A stretch of DNA of 64,000 nt, from positions 44,330-108,329 of IMG/VR virus record IMGVR_UViG_3300020186_000001. One strand, 5' to 3'. The notes beneath the pieces are model-generated. The model had not been told where the DNA came from and made no database searches. It worked only from the letters and a program-made list of their open reading frames with translations. Position 1 is the first letter of the stretch. Every line of letters begins with the position of its first letter. This stretch comes from a virus. This document shows, piece after piece, positions 39,647 to 48,245 of this stretch. Made by a program: the position numbers and the translations under genes.

Positions 39647-40680
39647 TGAGCAGTGCATTAATGAAGAAGTTGAAGGAGACGGCGAAGAAGGTCAAAGAAA
39701 AGGCTGAGAATCGTGAGTCCGATTTTGAAAAGATTGATTGGTTTAAGCCAGAGCTTGGAGAGAACTCGATTCGCTTCCTTCCTCATTGGAAGAAGCCGGA
39801 TGACAGTCTGCCATGGGTTGAGTTGAGAATTCACTTTATTCCCAAGGTGTCAAATTCAGGAAAGCAGTTTGTGATTCCAGCACGATGTCTTTCTGATTTC
39901 GAAGAGGATTGTCCACTATGTGTGGCCTACGAGAAGCTGATGAATAGCGGTGACAAGGAGGGTGCAAAGCGTCTAAGGCCACAGACTAGATTTATTTACA
40001 ATCTGTTGAACTATAAGGATCGAAAGGTTCAGCCATACATGTGCGGTCAACAGATTCATGTGCTTCTAGCCAGTTGGATCGGTGATGTTGATGGGAACCT
40101 TTTCGATATTGACAGCGGTTACGATTTCAAACTTGTCAAAAGTCAGAAGGCAGGGGTTCCGAAGATGGTCGGGACATCGTATGGGCTTAGACCATTGTTG
40201 AAGCCTTCTTCTATTCCAGAAAAGCTGAGAGTTCTTCTTGAGTCCATGCCAGATCTTAGCAAGATGTATGACACCAAGGAGATTAAGGTGATGAATGAGT
40301 TCTTAGGAACAAAATCATCTGAAGATGAGGAGGAAGAGGAGGATGAACGACCTAGCCGGTCCTCGGTTGAGAGGGCCAAACTGGCATCTTCGAAGGCTCG
40401 TGCAAGAATGCCTGATGAAGATGATGAAGAGGAACAGGAAGCTCCAAGAAAGAAGGTAGCTAAAAAAGCTCCAGTTGAAGAGGATGAAGACGAACAGGAA
40501 GCTCCAAGAAAGAAGGTAGCTAAAAAAGCTCCAGTTGAAGAGGATGAAGACGAACAAGAGAATATGTTCAAGCCAAAGAAAAAGCCGTTTGCTGCAAAGA
40601 GTAAACCCGTTGAAGACGATGAAGATGAAGAAGTGGATGATGATGATCTTGAACAAGAGTTGAGAAAACTTGGGGTGTGA
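39646..40680 (+). CDS. gp32-like single-stranded DNA-binding protein, 344 aa
   Basis: A basic N-terminus precedes an OB-type core containing the FLPHW strand and a cysteine cluster C81, C89, C92 (CLSDFEEDCPLC) as in zinc-containing phage SSBs. The C-terminal 110 residues form a long acidic tail. It includes two identical 20-residue repeats with a KKVAKKAP core and ends in DDDDLEQELRKLGV. Acidic tails of SSBs recruit partner proteins; this one is unusually long. It lies directly before RecA. Confidence 0.8.
   Translation: MSSALMKKLKETAKKVKEKAENRESDFEKIDWFKPELGENSIRFLPHWKKPDDSLPWVELRIHFIPKVSNSGKQFVIPARCLSDFEEDCPLCVAYEKLMNSGDKEGAKRLRPQTRFIYNLLNYKDRKVQPYMCGQQIHVLLASWIGDVDGNLFDIDSGYDFKLVKSQKAGVPKMVGTSYGLRPLLKPSSIPEKLRVLLESMPDLSKMYDTKEIKVMNEFLGTKSSEDEEEEEDERPSRSSVERAKLASSKARARMPDEDDEEEQEAPRKKVAKKAPVEEDEDEQEAPRKKVAKKAPVEEDEDEQENMFKPKKKPFAAKSKPVEDDEDEEVDDDDLEQELRKLGV
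40441..40560 (+). repeat. Tandem 60-bp repeat inside the SSB gene
   Basis: Two copies (40441-40500, 40501-40560) are identical apart from the last few bases and keep the reading frame, duplicating a 20-residue lysine/acidic block of the tail. Near-identity indicates a recent duplication. Confidence 0.9.
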
Positions 40681-40681
40681 G

Positions 40682-40903
40682 ATGGCAGAAGCGGATCGCG
40701 TCTCATACACGTTTGGTATGAAGTTGAATATGGGGAACTTTCAGTCTGTTGATTATCACATTTCTCATTCTAGTGATGTGATGGCTAATGAGACTCCTGC
40801 AAAAGCTCTAAAAAGGGTGGTGAAATTTGTTGAAGGCGAAAGTGAAAGAAAGCTCGCTGAGCTTGAAGAGAGTCTCGGAGTCAAGGTCAACCAGGAAAGC
40901 TAA
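40682..40903 (+). CDS. Small conserved-looking phage protein before RecA, 73 aa
   Basis: ATG 40682 directly follows the SSB stop. The pattern SYTFGMKLNMGNFQSVDYHI then ETPAKALKRVVKFVE is reminiscent of small phage proteins seen near recombination genes. Its 3' end overlaps the RecA start by 77 bases. Function unknown. Confidence 0.6.
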   Translation: MAEADRVSYTFGMKLNMGNFQSVDYHISHSSDVMANETPAKALKRVVKFVEGESERKLAELEESLGVKVNQES

Positions 40904-41867
40904 AGTTTTGGTTCCAGATGTGATTGATGCTTCGGTTGACATACCTGAAGACATTTTTGATGAGTTCGTAGCGTTTTCAAGGAGCCAGGGTGACAAGGAT
41001 TTCATAATTCCTCGTGGTGTTGATGAGCCGCTTCTCCAAGTCAACACTTGGATCAGGTTGCCAAAGCCTTTCCAGGATTTGATTGGTGCTCCAGGCATCC
41101 CGTGTGGGCTTATTACGGAGGTTTACGGACCACCTGATAGTGGCAAGACAACTTTCTGTTTAGAGGCTTTAAAGAGGACGCAGGAGGCCGGTGGTATCGC
41201 GATGCTGGTGCTTACAGAGAGGAAGTTTGACTTGGCTCGTGCGGCGGCAGTTGGTGTGGATGTGAAGAAGCTTTACATCAAGAGGCCAAAAACAATTGAA
41301 GACGTGCGTGAGTATATCCATGAGTTGGCGACTACGGTTGCCAAGTTCAAGAAGATCAACAAGCGACCAGTTACAATCGTTTGGGACTCTGTGGCAGCTA
41401 CTCCGTGTGCCAAGGAGCTTGATGAGAAGCGTGGGGATTTCGCAGCGGATCAAGCAGCGGCGATTACGGTTCTTCTAAGGAAAACCCAGGCCATGATTTG
41501 TGATCATAGCATTGCCTTTTTGATGATTAATCAGATCTCTACAAAGATGGGTGTGACGTTCGGCAAGAAGACTCAATCTAAGGGTGGATTTGCTCCCAAG
41601 TTTTATAGTGCATTGCGTATTGAGTTTTCAAAGGCAGGGCGTTTGAGGGCGAAGACGGATAGCAAGGACTCTGATTTTTGTGCGATTAAGTCTGTAATAG
41701 AGGTTGAGAAGAATCACCTTGGGACACCGTTTGGAACAATGACTGTTTCTATAGATTACAAAGGATTTGTATTCGATAGAGAGGTGGAAAGGAAGCCGGA
41801 TGAATCAAGTGGAGAACTATCTGTTAAAAAGAAAAGCGGAGCTTCAGAAGGCGACTCAGAAGAATAG
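40827..41867 (+). CDS. RecA/UvsX-family recombinase, 346 aa
   Basis: The best start is TTG 40827, with AGGGTGG seven bases upstream. Walker A is GPPDSGKTT at 101-109, followed by LVLTERKFD (catalytic Glu region), Walker B TIVWDSVAA and the MINQIS segment of L2-type recombinases. It forms filaments on ssDNA and drives strand exchange with the UvsY-like, SSB and SbcCD genes around it. It has an N-terminal extension of about 80 residues and a charged C-terminal tail overlapping the next gene. Confidence 0.88.
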   Translation: MLKAKVKESSLSLKRVSESRSTRKAKVLVPDVIDASVDIPEDIFDEFVAFSRSQGDKDFIIPRGVDEPLLQVNTWIRLPKPFQDLIGAPGIPCGLITEVYGPPDSGKTTFCLEALKRTQEAGGIAMLVLTERKFDLARAAAVGVDVKKLYIKRPKTIEDVREYIHELATTVAKFKKINKRPVTIVWDSVAATPCAKELDEKRGDFAADQAAAITVLLRKTQAMICDHSIAFLMINQISTKMGVTFGKKTQSKGGFAPKFYSALRIEFSKAGRLRAKTDSKDSDFCAIKSVIEVEKNHLGTPFGTMTVSIDYKGFVFDREVERKPDESSGELSVKKKSGASEGDSEE

Positions 41868-42072
41868 TGTCTTTGCCCATGGTTATGATTATATCAGCGA
41901 GAACATCACTAAAAAGTACGCAGAAGTGGTCCCAGAGATGGTTCGCAGGGTTGAGATACTAGAGGTTCTTTTGTTTTCATTTATAGAGCACGCAGCGAAT
42001 TTGGATTCACTAGATAAGATCGAGCAGCAGCTTGATGATCATCCAGACAAGGTTAGAAAGTATTTTCAATGA
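41800..42072 (+). CDS. Small helical protein between RecA and SbcD, 90 aa
   Basis: ATG 41800 has GGAAGG upstream and overlaps RecA by 68 bases. It is helical and charged (LLKRKAELQKATQKN, later VRRVEILEVLLFSFIEHA). ATGA coupling to SbcD suggests a recombination accessory; no domain is recognised. Confidence 0.55.
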   Translation: MNQVENYLLKRKAELQKATQKNSVFAHGYDYISENITKKYAEVVPEMVRRVEILEVLLFSFIEHAANLDSLDKIEQQLDDHPDKVRKYFQ

Positions 42073-43103
42073 ATAGGTATTATCTTTTTTATTCTGATTT
42101 GCACTTAAGGCCGGAACGCCTCGCAGATGGCGAGAAGGTTCTAAAGATGGTTGGTCTGATTGCTTTGAAGTTGAGAGATAAGATCAAGCATGATGTCGTG
42201 ATTGTTAATGGCGGGGATACCTTCAACACTCGCGGTCTGATTAGAACAAACTGTTTTGATGTGCTTTGTTCTCACTATCAGCAGTGGGCAAGTAAGGGCT
42301 TGAGACAGATCATTATTGTCGGCAATCATGATCAAGAGGACAAGGTTGGAGAGATACATCCAATGAAGGCGTTTGGATCATTTGGCAAGGATTGGGTTGT
42401 TGTTGATGAGCCTAAGATCGTGGATAGATTTGTATGCTTTCCATATATGAATATAGAGGTGGCTCGCAAATTCATTTCGGCCAATATGCCAAAGCTGAAA
42501 GGTCACGATGCAATCGTTCATTGGGGAATTTGTGGTGCTAATCGTAACGACAGGTCTGTGGACACTGATGGTGTGCCTGTTGGAGTCTTGAAAGATTTTC
42601 GAACAGTGGTTTCAGGTCACTACCACTACAGGCATAAGTTTGAGAATGTTCAATACATCGGATCTCCAATGCAGCAGTCGCTGGCGGAGAAGGATCAGTT
42701 GAAGGGCGTGATTCTCTTTGATGCGGTAAAGAATACGTTCCAGTTTTTTGAGATCAAGGGGACTTCTAAATATCAGGACATCGAGGTGACGTGGGATGAG
42801 GGTGGTGAAATTGTTTTACCAAATGTTGAGGCGAGTGAGGGTGACTTTTGTCGTGTGAAAGTCATTGGTGATTCCGATCTTTGTTCGAGCGTAACGAGGG
42901 AGTTCCTAAGAAGTAAATATCCTGGTTTGACATTGAATATTGAGCGTGATGTTAAGGATCGTCATTTCAGTCGGCTAAAGATAGAAGCAAGTGATGTGTC
43001 TGATGTTCAGTCGATAATCAACAGGTATGTGGATTTCGTTGATACTGAATTGGATCGCAAGAGGTTGCTTGATTTCGGGAAGGAGTTGATCGGTGTCGTA
43101 TAA
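42069..43103 (+). CDS. SbcD/gp47-like nuclease subunit, 344 aa
   Basis: The calcineurin-type phosphoesterase motifs are complete: SDLHL (D10, H12), NGGDTF (D50), GNHD (86-88), an HWG segment near 151 and GHYHY (183-187). It forms the Mn-dependent nuclease of an SbcCD/Mre11-Rad50 complex with the SbcC-like gene two positions downstream, resecting ends for RecA loading. Confidence 0.9.
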   Translation: MNRYYLFYSDLHLRPERLADGEKVLKMVGLIALKLRDKIKHDVVIVNGGDTFNTRGLIRTNCFDVLCSHYQQWASKGLRQIIIVGNHDQEDKVGEIHPMKAFGSFGKDWVVVDEPKIVDRFVCFPYMNIEVARKFISANMPKLKGHDAIVHWGICGANRNDRSVDTDGVPVGVLKDFRTVVSGHYHYRHKFENVQYIGSPMQQSLAEKDQLKGVILFDAVKNTFQFFEIKGTSKYQDIEVTWDEGGEIVLPNVEASEGDFCRVKVIGDSDLCSSVTREFLRSKYPGLTLNIERDVKDRHFSRLKIEASDVSDVQSIINRYVDFVDTELDRKRLLDFGKELIGVV

Positions 43104-43452
43104 AGTTACAACAACGGGCAAGGCATCTCATAGGGCGGTCGATCTTGAATGTCCGAAGTGTCAGTATCCAGAGGAGCGTGTCCTTGATTGTCGCGAATTC
43201 GATTCTGTCGAGGATGCGTGGCTGGCTTCAGACGTTCTTTGTCCGAACTGCGAAGAGGCGGATCTTGAGAAGGTTTGGCGTAACGCTCCACTTGGCAAGG
43301 TTCACGATGAGGCTGGCGAGGTTTCAAGGATGAAGCAATCATTTAAAGAGCGTTTCATCAAGAAGGATGTGGACGATGTACGTCACAAACACGGCAAGCT
43401 CTACGATGACAGTATAAGGTCGGCAGCAGCACAGCGGATAAAGCCGGTATGA
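43093..43452 (+). CDS. FmdB-like zinc-ribbon protein, 119 aa
   Basis: GTG 43093 has AGGAG eight bases upstream. Two CxxC pairs (LECPKCQYPE and VLCPNCEEA) form a zinc ribbon as in FmdB-type regulators, followed by KVWRNAPLGKVH. Small zinc-ribbon proteins between gp47 and gp46 genes occur in other phages; the role is unknown. Confidence 0.65.
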   Translation: MSYKVTTTGKASHRAVDLECPKCQYPEERVLDCREFDSVEDAWLASDVLCPNCEEADLEKVWRNAPLGKVHDEAGEVSRMKQSFKERFIKKDVDDVRHKHGKLYDDSIRSAAAQRIKPV

Positions 43453-43781
43453 GTTGGCTAGAGCAGTGGATCAAAGAGCAGGTCGTTGACAACAGTGGCG
43501 TTATCCCAGAGTCCAGGTGGAACCAAAGAGAGGGTGCGTTTTATCTAAACTCTCCGGCAGGTCTCATTAGATTTAAACCGAAGACCGACAGAGATTTATC
43601 CAAGTTTCGAGACAGGTATATAAATCGCTTTGAGGTGCTTAAGGGTCTCGAAGGTAGCAAGATGATCGAGGGCTACTTTCTTCTTTATGATGAGATAAGA
43701 GCGTGTGAGCGTGTCAAGTACAGGGCGAATGTTCGTACAAGATTGAAGGCTAGAGTATGCAATTTAAATCCATTCATTTAA
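43449..43781 (+). CDS. Hypothetical protein between SbcD and SbcC, 110 aa
   Basis: ATGA-coupled to the zinc-ribbon gene and overlapping SbcC by 25 bases. It has a WLEQWIKEQ helix, a FYLNSPAGLIRFKPK strand region and a basic end. No family recognised; co-translation with SbcCD suggests a linked role. Confidence 0.55.
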   Translation: MSWLEQWIKEQVVDNSGVIPESRWNQREGAFYLNSPAGLIRFKPKTDRDLSKFRDRYINRFEVLKGLEGSKMIEGYFLLYDEIRACERVKYRANVRTRLKARVCNLNPFI

Positions 43782-45523
43782 AAAACTTTCTGAGCTATCA
43801 GGATCAGATCTTTGAAAATATTGGCGATAAGGGCTTGGTTCTTATTGAGGGGAGGAATTTGGATGAGGGTGATTCAAACGGTTCTGGCAAAAGTTCAATC
43901 TGGGACGGCATCTCTTGGTGCTTGTTTGGGCAAACGGTTCGAGGTCTTAAGAATGACGAGGTTATCAACCGCAAATTCGGATCGAATTGTCACGTTAAGA
44001 TTGAGGTTGGTACAGGCGAGCGAACTATTATTAGCCGTTTTCGCTCTCATGATTCTTTTGGTAATCGTCTCATTGTCGAGACTGGTGGGAAAACCGTTGA
44101 ACTTGGAACCATAGCACAGACTCAAGATTGGCTTTTAAAGTTTCTTGGTATTGATTTTGAGCTGTTTAGATGCACTGTTTTGTTTGCACAGGGCGAGACA
44201 TTCAATTTCGTCAATGCTGGCAACAAGCAGCAAAAAGACATTCTCTCAAAAGTCATGAGGGTCAATTTCGATGATTATCTTCTCAAGGTTAAAGCCAAGT
44301 CTAAGGTCTTAGAGTCGGAATCATCGGATATCGAGCGGAAGATAGACGTTCTCAAGTCTCACGTTGTGGACAATCCGGCTTCTCTTTTTAAAGAAGAGTT
44401 CGAGGAGTGGGAGGCGAATCGTCGCACTAAGTTTGAAAGAATGAAGGCTGAATCGTTGGAGTTGGCTCTGCAAAGAGGGGACGCGAAGCCTTTAGACAAA
44501 TACACTTTAATGCAGGCCAAATTAAAGGCAAAAAAGATAGAGGTTCGTAAAAAGCTAGAAGACTCTGAAGATAGTAAAATAGCCTCAGAGCTATTGTTTT
44601 GGCGGCGTGATTTAAATTCAGCACAATCTCTGGATAGTGTTTGCACCACATGCAATCAGCCAGTCGATAAGGCTGGTCTTGTTGACCGTATAAGAAAGTC
44701 CAAGGCAAGTGTGGTTTCTTTTGAGAAGAAGTTAGAAGAGGCCAAGGATAAGAAGATCGCGATTAATGATGAGATTGCCGAGATTGAATTGAATCAATCA
44801 AAGTTGGAACGATTCATTGGGGAGCAGCATCGGATCAGTGATCGCAATCAGCAGATAGATGACCGGATCGAGAGACTTCAAAGAGAGATGACTGAATTAG
44901 AGACTCAAAGGAATCCCTTTGAACAGAAGCGTATCGAGGCTTTGTTGAGGCAGAAAGACATTAAAGCCAAGCTTAAGCTTATGGGCGAGCGGTTCGGTGT
45001 AATTAAAGAGCAGTGGCCGTATGTTTCATTTTGGGAGCAGGCGTTTGGTGATTCTGGAATTAAGTCATTCGTGTTTGATCTCATTTGTTCAACGCTAACC
45101 AACAAGGCTAATCACTATTTAAACATTCTAACCTCTGGCAGTGTAACAATTTCATTTGATACGCAGAAGAAGCTGAAGACTGGCGAACTGAGGGAGAAGT
45201 TTGATTGTGAGATAATCTCAGAGGGCAAGCGTGTTGACTATGCGAGCTACTCTGGCGGTGAGAAGCGTAGGATATCTCTGGCGGTAGACTTGTCTCTCAG
45301 TGATTTGATGGCTGATTACTACACAGAGAAATTCAATATCATTGTTTTTGATGAGCAGGATTTTTATATGGACGATTCAGGAAGGCTTGCGTTCTTAAAG
45401 CTTCTCAAAGAGATTGCAAAGACTAAGCGTGTGTTCGTGGTCGCTCACGATGCGGCTTTTAAATCAATGTTTGATGAGACAATCATGATCGTAAAGGACG
45501 GAGGTATTTCGAGAGTCTCTTGA
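43757..45523 (+). CDS. SbcC/gp46-like ATPase subunit, 588 aa
   Basis: Walker A NGSGKSS lies at 41-47 after the typical FLSYQD start. Two coiled-coil arms flank a zinc hook (CTTCNQPV). The C-terminal lobe has signature YSGGEKRRISLAV and Walker B IIVFDEQDF. It pairs with the gp47-like nuclease in end resection. At 588 residues it is close to T4 gp46 and much shorter than bacterial SbcC. Confidence 0.9.
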   Translation: MQFKSIHLKNFLSYQDQIFENIGDKGLVLIEGRNLDEGDSNGSGKSSIWDGISWCLFGQTVRGLKNDEVINRKFGSNCHVKIEVGTGERTIISRFRSHDSFGNRLIVETGGKTVELGTIAQTQDWLLKFLGIDFELFRCTVLFAQGETFNFVNAGNKQQKDILSKVMRVNFDDYLLKVKAKSKVLESESSDIERKIDVLKSHVVDNPASLFKEEFEEWEANRRTKFERMKAESLELALQRGDAKPLDKYTLMQAKLKAKKIEVRKKLEDSEDSKIASELLFWRRDLNSAQSLDSVCTTCNQPVDKAGLVDRIRKSKASVVSFEKKLEEAKDKKIAINDEIAEIELNQSKLERFIGEQHRISDRNQQIDDRIERLQREMTELETQRNPFEQKRIEALLRQKDIKAKLKLMGERFGVIKEQWPYVSFWEQAFGDSGIKSFVFDLICSTLTNKANHYLNILTSGSVTISFDTQKKLKTGELREKFDCEIISEGKRVDYASYSGGEKRRISLAVDLSLSDLMADYYTEKFNIIVFDEQDFYMDDSGRLAFLKLLKEIAKTKRVFVVAHDAAFKSMFDETIMIVKDGGISRVS

Positions 45524-45558
45524 ATTGGAATATATAAATTTTGATGGAGGAAAGTATC

Positions 45559-46188
45559 ATGAAGAAGGATTTAGCGATAATTGATTGGAAGAAGCGGATG
45601 ATATCTGACAGTGGCACTGATTGGCGTCTTATTAGAGACTTAGGAGAAGGTGTCGAGTTCAGATATGTCATTGAGAGTAGCACTAAGAAGCCACAGAATC
45701 GAACAGTTGATTTGTGTGGTCGTGATCCGACTGGGAAGAGGTTCGTAAAAAACATCATAGAGGCTCCGGCTGTCGAGACTCCGACGGACGGCAATCTGCG
45801 ACTTAGGCTTTTTTCGATGATAGAGGAGCAAGGAGGTCTGGTTAAACATATTGACAAGGTTGTTTCGCGTCAAGGCAGGACGAGGCGGGACAATCACGCT
45901 CAGGTGTTGTCGATGGTTGTTGAACTTCGTGAATACGTTGAGAATCGTTTCATAGATGTGGCTAAAACTCAGGAGAAGATTACTCAGACGTTGATTGAGG
46001 CTCTTGAAAGGCTTCAGCAATACGAGAATGAAGAGTTTGATTTAATTGATGTGGGAGGAGGGGGGATTACATACACCCGTCGCCCCGTACATACAGTTAC
46101 AGCAGACTATATGCGGCAGGCGGTGGAGCACCGCAATAAGTCTGTCAATGAGATTGGGAGGGAGGTTTCTGATGAGAGGCTTATCTGA
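45559..46188 (+). CDS. Hypothetical helical protein, 209 aa
   Basis: ATG 45559 has GGAGG upstream; an AT-rich TATATA 25 bases earlier could be a promoter. Residues 75-150 form long helices (LRLRLFSMIEEQGG, then QVLSMVVELREYVENRF), possibly a coiled coil. The C-terminus overlaps the exonuclease gene. No domain is recognised. Confidence 0.55.
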   Translation: MKKDLAIIDWKKRMISDSGTDWRLIRDLGEGVEFRYVIESSTKKPQNRTVDLCGRDPTGKRFVKNIIEAPAVETPTDGNLRLRLFSMIEEQGGLVKHIDKVVSRQGRTRRDNHAQVLSMVVELREYVENRFIDVAKTQEKITQTLIEALERLQQYENEEFDLIDVGGGGITYTRRPVHTVTADYMRQAVEHRNKSVNEIGREVSDERLI

Positions 46189-46759
46189 CTTAGTTGGCAA
46201 GAATATTGTTGTTTACGATCTTGAGATCAAGGTGCCTATTGAGCAGTGTAAAAAGGGCTGGGCAGGATACGATGAGATGGGTATCAGTGTTGGATGTGCA
46301 TATGACTATCTTGAGGGAAGATACCGTGTGTTTCTTGATGACAATATGCAAGAGCTTGTGGATCGTCTGAATGAGCCTGAAACTCTAGTCGTTGCCTTCA
46401 ATCATATCGGCTTTGACAATAAGCTTTTACGTGGTGCGGGTTTCAATCTCAAGGTTGATGAGGAGCTTAGGAACTACGACATGATGGCGATCAGCAAGGC
46501 TGGTGCAGGATCAAAGGACAAGTTTCACAAGGGGTTTCGTCTTGATGATCATCTCGAATCATGCGAGCTTCCAAGGAAAACTGCGAACGGTGTGATGGCT
46601 CCAATTTGGTGGCAAGAGAAGAAGATAGGGACTGTTATAGATTATTGTATGAACGACGTTACACAAGAGCGTGGTCTATTTGAGTATATGTATGTGAATG
46701 GAAGAGCGGCGTGTGCGTGGCGTAAAGACTTTTACGAGATAGAGTTGCCAAGGCTATGA
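46172..46759 (+). CDS. DEDDy-family 3'-5' exonuclease, 195 aa
   Basis: ATG 46172 has GGGAGG upstream. Exo I is VVYDLEIK (D16, E18), Exo II is FNHIGFDNKLL (D82) and Exo III is DYCMNDV (Y158, D162), the YxxxD signature of the DEDDy branch. With a DnaE polymerase that has no exonuclease domain of its own, it is the natural proofreading candidate. It is coupled to the resolvase-like gene. Confidence 0.75.
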   Translation: MRGLSDLVGKNIVVYDLEIKVPIEQCKKGWAGYDEMGISVGCAYDYLEGRYRVFLDDNMQELVDRLNEPETLVVAFNHIGFDNKLLRGAGFNLKVDEELRNYDMMAISKAGAGSKDKFHKGFRLDDHLESCELPRKTANGVMAPIWWQEKKIGTVIDYCMNDVTQERGLFEYMYVNGRAACAWRKDFYEIELPRL

Positions 46760-47220
46760 GAGAGTCCGTTTTTAACACAGAAATAGTGAATTCCCTGCGA
46801 GCCTGCGGTGCGTGGGCTTACAAGATATCAGACTCTCCGGCATCGTGGACAATGAAGCAGACGCGGTTTACTCCAGATAAGCCTTGCGACATTATCGGTT
46901 GCTATAACGGGAAGTTCTTTGCAATTGAGGGCAAGCAGATAAAGAAGGTGAAAGCATTCGGTCAAAGCACAATGAGGCTTTCACAGATTGAGAGTCTCAC
47001 AGAGATTTTAGATAAGGGTGGCAGGTCGTTTGTGTTCTTGAATGTGCGGATCAAGGGCGTCAAGGGTGAGGTCAAACAAGAGAATCGCTTGATTATATTT
47101 GATTGGAGTGTCCTTGGTGCGGCTGAGGGTTCAATCAAGAAGAAAGACATTGATGCGTTGCCATTTATTATTGGCAAAAGCAAACTGTTTGATTTGAGGG
47201 AGTTCTTGGATGAGCTTTGA
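46756..47220 (+). CDS. RecU/VRR-like PD-(D/E)xK nuclease, Holliday-junction resolvase candidate, 154 aa
   Basis: The nuclease core PDKPCDIIGCYNGKFFAIEG then KQIKK matches the D-(x)n-E-x-K pattern of RecU-type and VRR nucleases. The size (154 residues) fits phage resolvases. It lies after the exonuclease with a 4-base overlap, within the recombination block, so junction or nick processing is likely. Confidence 0.7.
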   Translation: MRESVFNTEIVNSLRACGAWAYKISDSPASWTMKQTRFTPDKPCDIIGCYNGKFFAIEGKQIKKVKAFGQSTMRLSQIESLTEILDKGGRSFVFLNVRIKGVKGEVKQENRLIIFDWSVLGAAEGSIKKKDIDALPFIIGKSKLFDLREFLDEL

Positions 47221-47521
47221 TCCAAATTTGCAAGATCAAATGAACAATATGGCTAACACTCTTTCTTCTTCAATGGATATGACAGAGATGGTTAGTTACA
47301 ACATATTTGGAGCGGCAATTACGACTACTAGGGCGTTTCAGAGTGTGGCTCTCAAGGTTGACTCCAATGCGAGTCGGGTATATGTCACATTGCGGCTGAG
47401 GTGGTGGGCAAGGTATAAACGGTTTGAGGCATTGCAAACAGCGTGGTTGATGCGAGCAGAGAAGAGGTGTGCGGAGCATGTTCCTCCTGGATGGTCGATG
47501 TTGGTTTACTATGACAGGTGA
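47210..47521 (+). CDS. Hypothetical protein, 103 aa
   Basis: It overlaps the resolvase-like gene by 11 bases. Methionine-rich N-terminus (DQMNNMANTLSSSMDM), then a beta region with RVYVTLRLRWWARYKR. Function unknown. Confidence 0.5.
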   Translation: MSFDPNLQDQMNNMANTLSSSMDMTEMVSYNIFGAAITTTRAFQSVALKVDSNASRVYVTLRLRWWARYKRFEALQTAWLMRAEKRCAEHVPPGWSMLVYYDR

Positions 47522-47529
47522 TTGTGACT

Positions 47530-47661
47530 GTGTTTGAGATTCAAGAAAAGATTGCTGAGCTTAAGCAGACGAAGGCTAGTATGGGGTGTCAATCGGCTAT
47601 TGAGTCGATTGAGTATATTATAAAAGGCTACGAAAAACTTTTAGAGGGAGAAAACTCATAG
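47530..47661 (+). CDS. Small helical protein, 43 aa
   Basis: GTG 47530 has AGGTGA upstream (GTG 47524 is an alternative). The product (VFEIQEKIAELKQTKASMG to LLEGENS) is a short helix pair. The coding length and the following GAAGGAG site support it, but weakly. Confidence 0.4.
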   Translation: MFEIQEKIAELKQTKASMGCQSAIESIEYIIKGYEKLLEGENS

Positions 47662-47674
47662 AAGGAGTGAAAAA

Positions 47675-47890
47675 ATGAATGAATTGATTGAGATGATTAC
47701 CTCGGTAAAGGACGGTACAACAAAGCTCACGCTTTCGATGATGCTTGACGTTGTTGTTGGGCTACAGGCAAGAGTGGGTGAGTTAGAGCGAGATCGCAGT
47801 AGGATTCAGGAAACTTTAAATGTCCTCGCAAGAGGGGGGAAGGCAGTCGATGGAAGCGGAAGGTCTGACAGCGGATTCTCAATCGGCTAA
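47675..47890 (+). CDS. Small coiled-coil-like protein, 71 aa
   Basis: GAAGGAG precedes the ATG. Helical with VVVGLQARVGELERDRSRIQ as a short coiled coil and a glycine/serine-rich tail. Overlaps the next gene by 41 bases. Function unknown. Confidence 0.55.
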   Translation: MNELIEMITSVKDGTTKLTLSMMLDVVVGLQARVGELERDRSRIQETLNVLARGGKAVDGSGRSDSGFSIG

Positions 47891-48245
47891 GAATCTCATT
47901 CTTGGATGGATCAGAATGGTCAAGATGTTTGATACTAGTCTTCGGTACTACTTCCCGAAAGCAATAGACATCTTTCTCAAGCTTTCAATTCAGCACCAGT
48001 ATGGGCTTTTAAAGTTCTTTACTGAAGAGATCAAGAGTTCCAAGCTCACTAATAAAATACAAGATAATACGCAGTATGTGGATGTAATGCGTTCTATTTT
48101 ATTTTACTATACAGGTTCAAAGGATTTCGGTCAGCCTAACAGGGAGGAGTTTTGTTCTCTGCTTGGAAGGTATTGTCGATCTTCGATATTTAAGCAAATC
48201 AATGCGTGTGCAGAAGATTTTAAAAGTGAATTGGAGGCAATATGA
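47850..48245 (+). CDS. Hypothetical helical protein, 131 aa
   Basis: ATG 47850 follows a purine-rich AGGGGGGAAGG; ATG 47820 lacks such a site. The protein is helical (LRYYFPKAIDIFLKLSIQHQ) and ends in FKSELEAI, with the stop overlapping the next start in ATATGA. No domain recognised. Confidence 0.5.
   Translation: MEAEGLTADSQSAKNLILGWIRMVKMFDTSLRYYFPKAIDIFLKLSIQHQYGLLKFFTEEIKSSKLTNKIQDNTQYVDVMRSILFYYTGSKDFGQPNREEFCSLLGRYCRSSIFKQINACAEDFKSELEAI

Noticed and set aside
40143-40706. A 187-codon leftward serine-rich frame opposite the SSB tail
   Set aside because: Antisense of GAT/GAA/GAG-rich acidic codons in a clearly rightward operon; no promoter or ribosome site.
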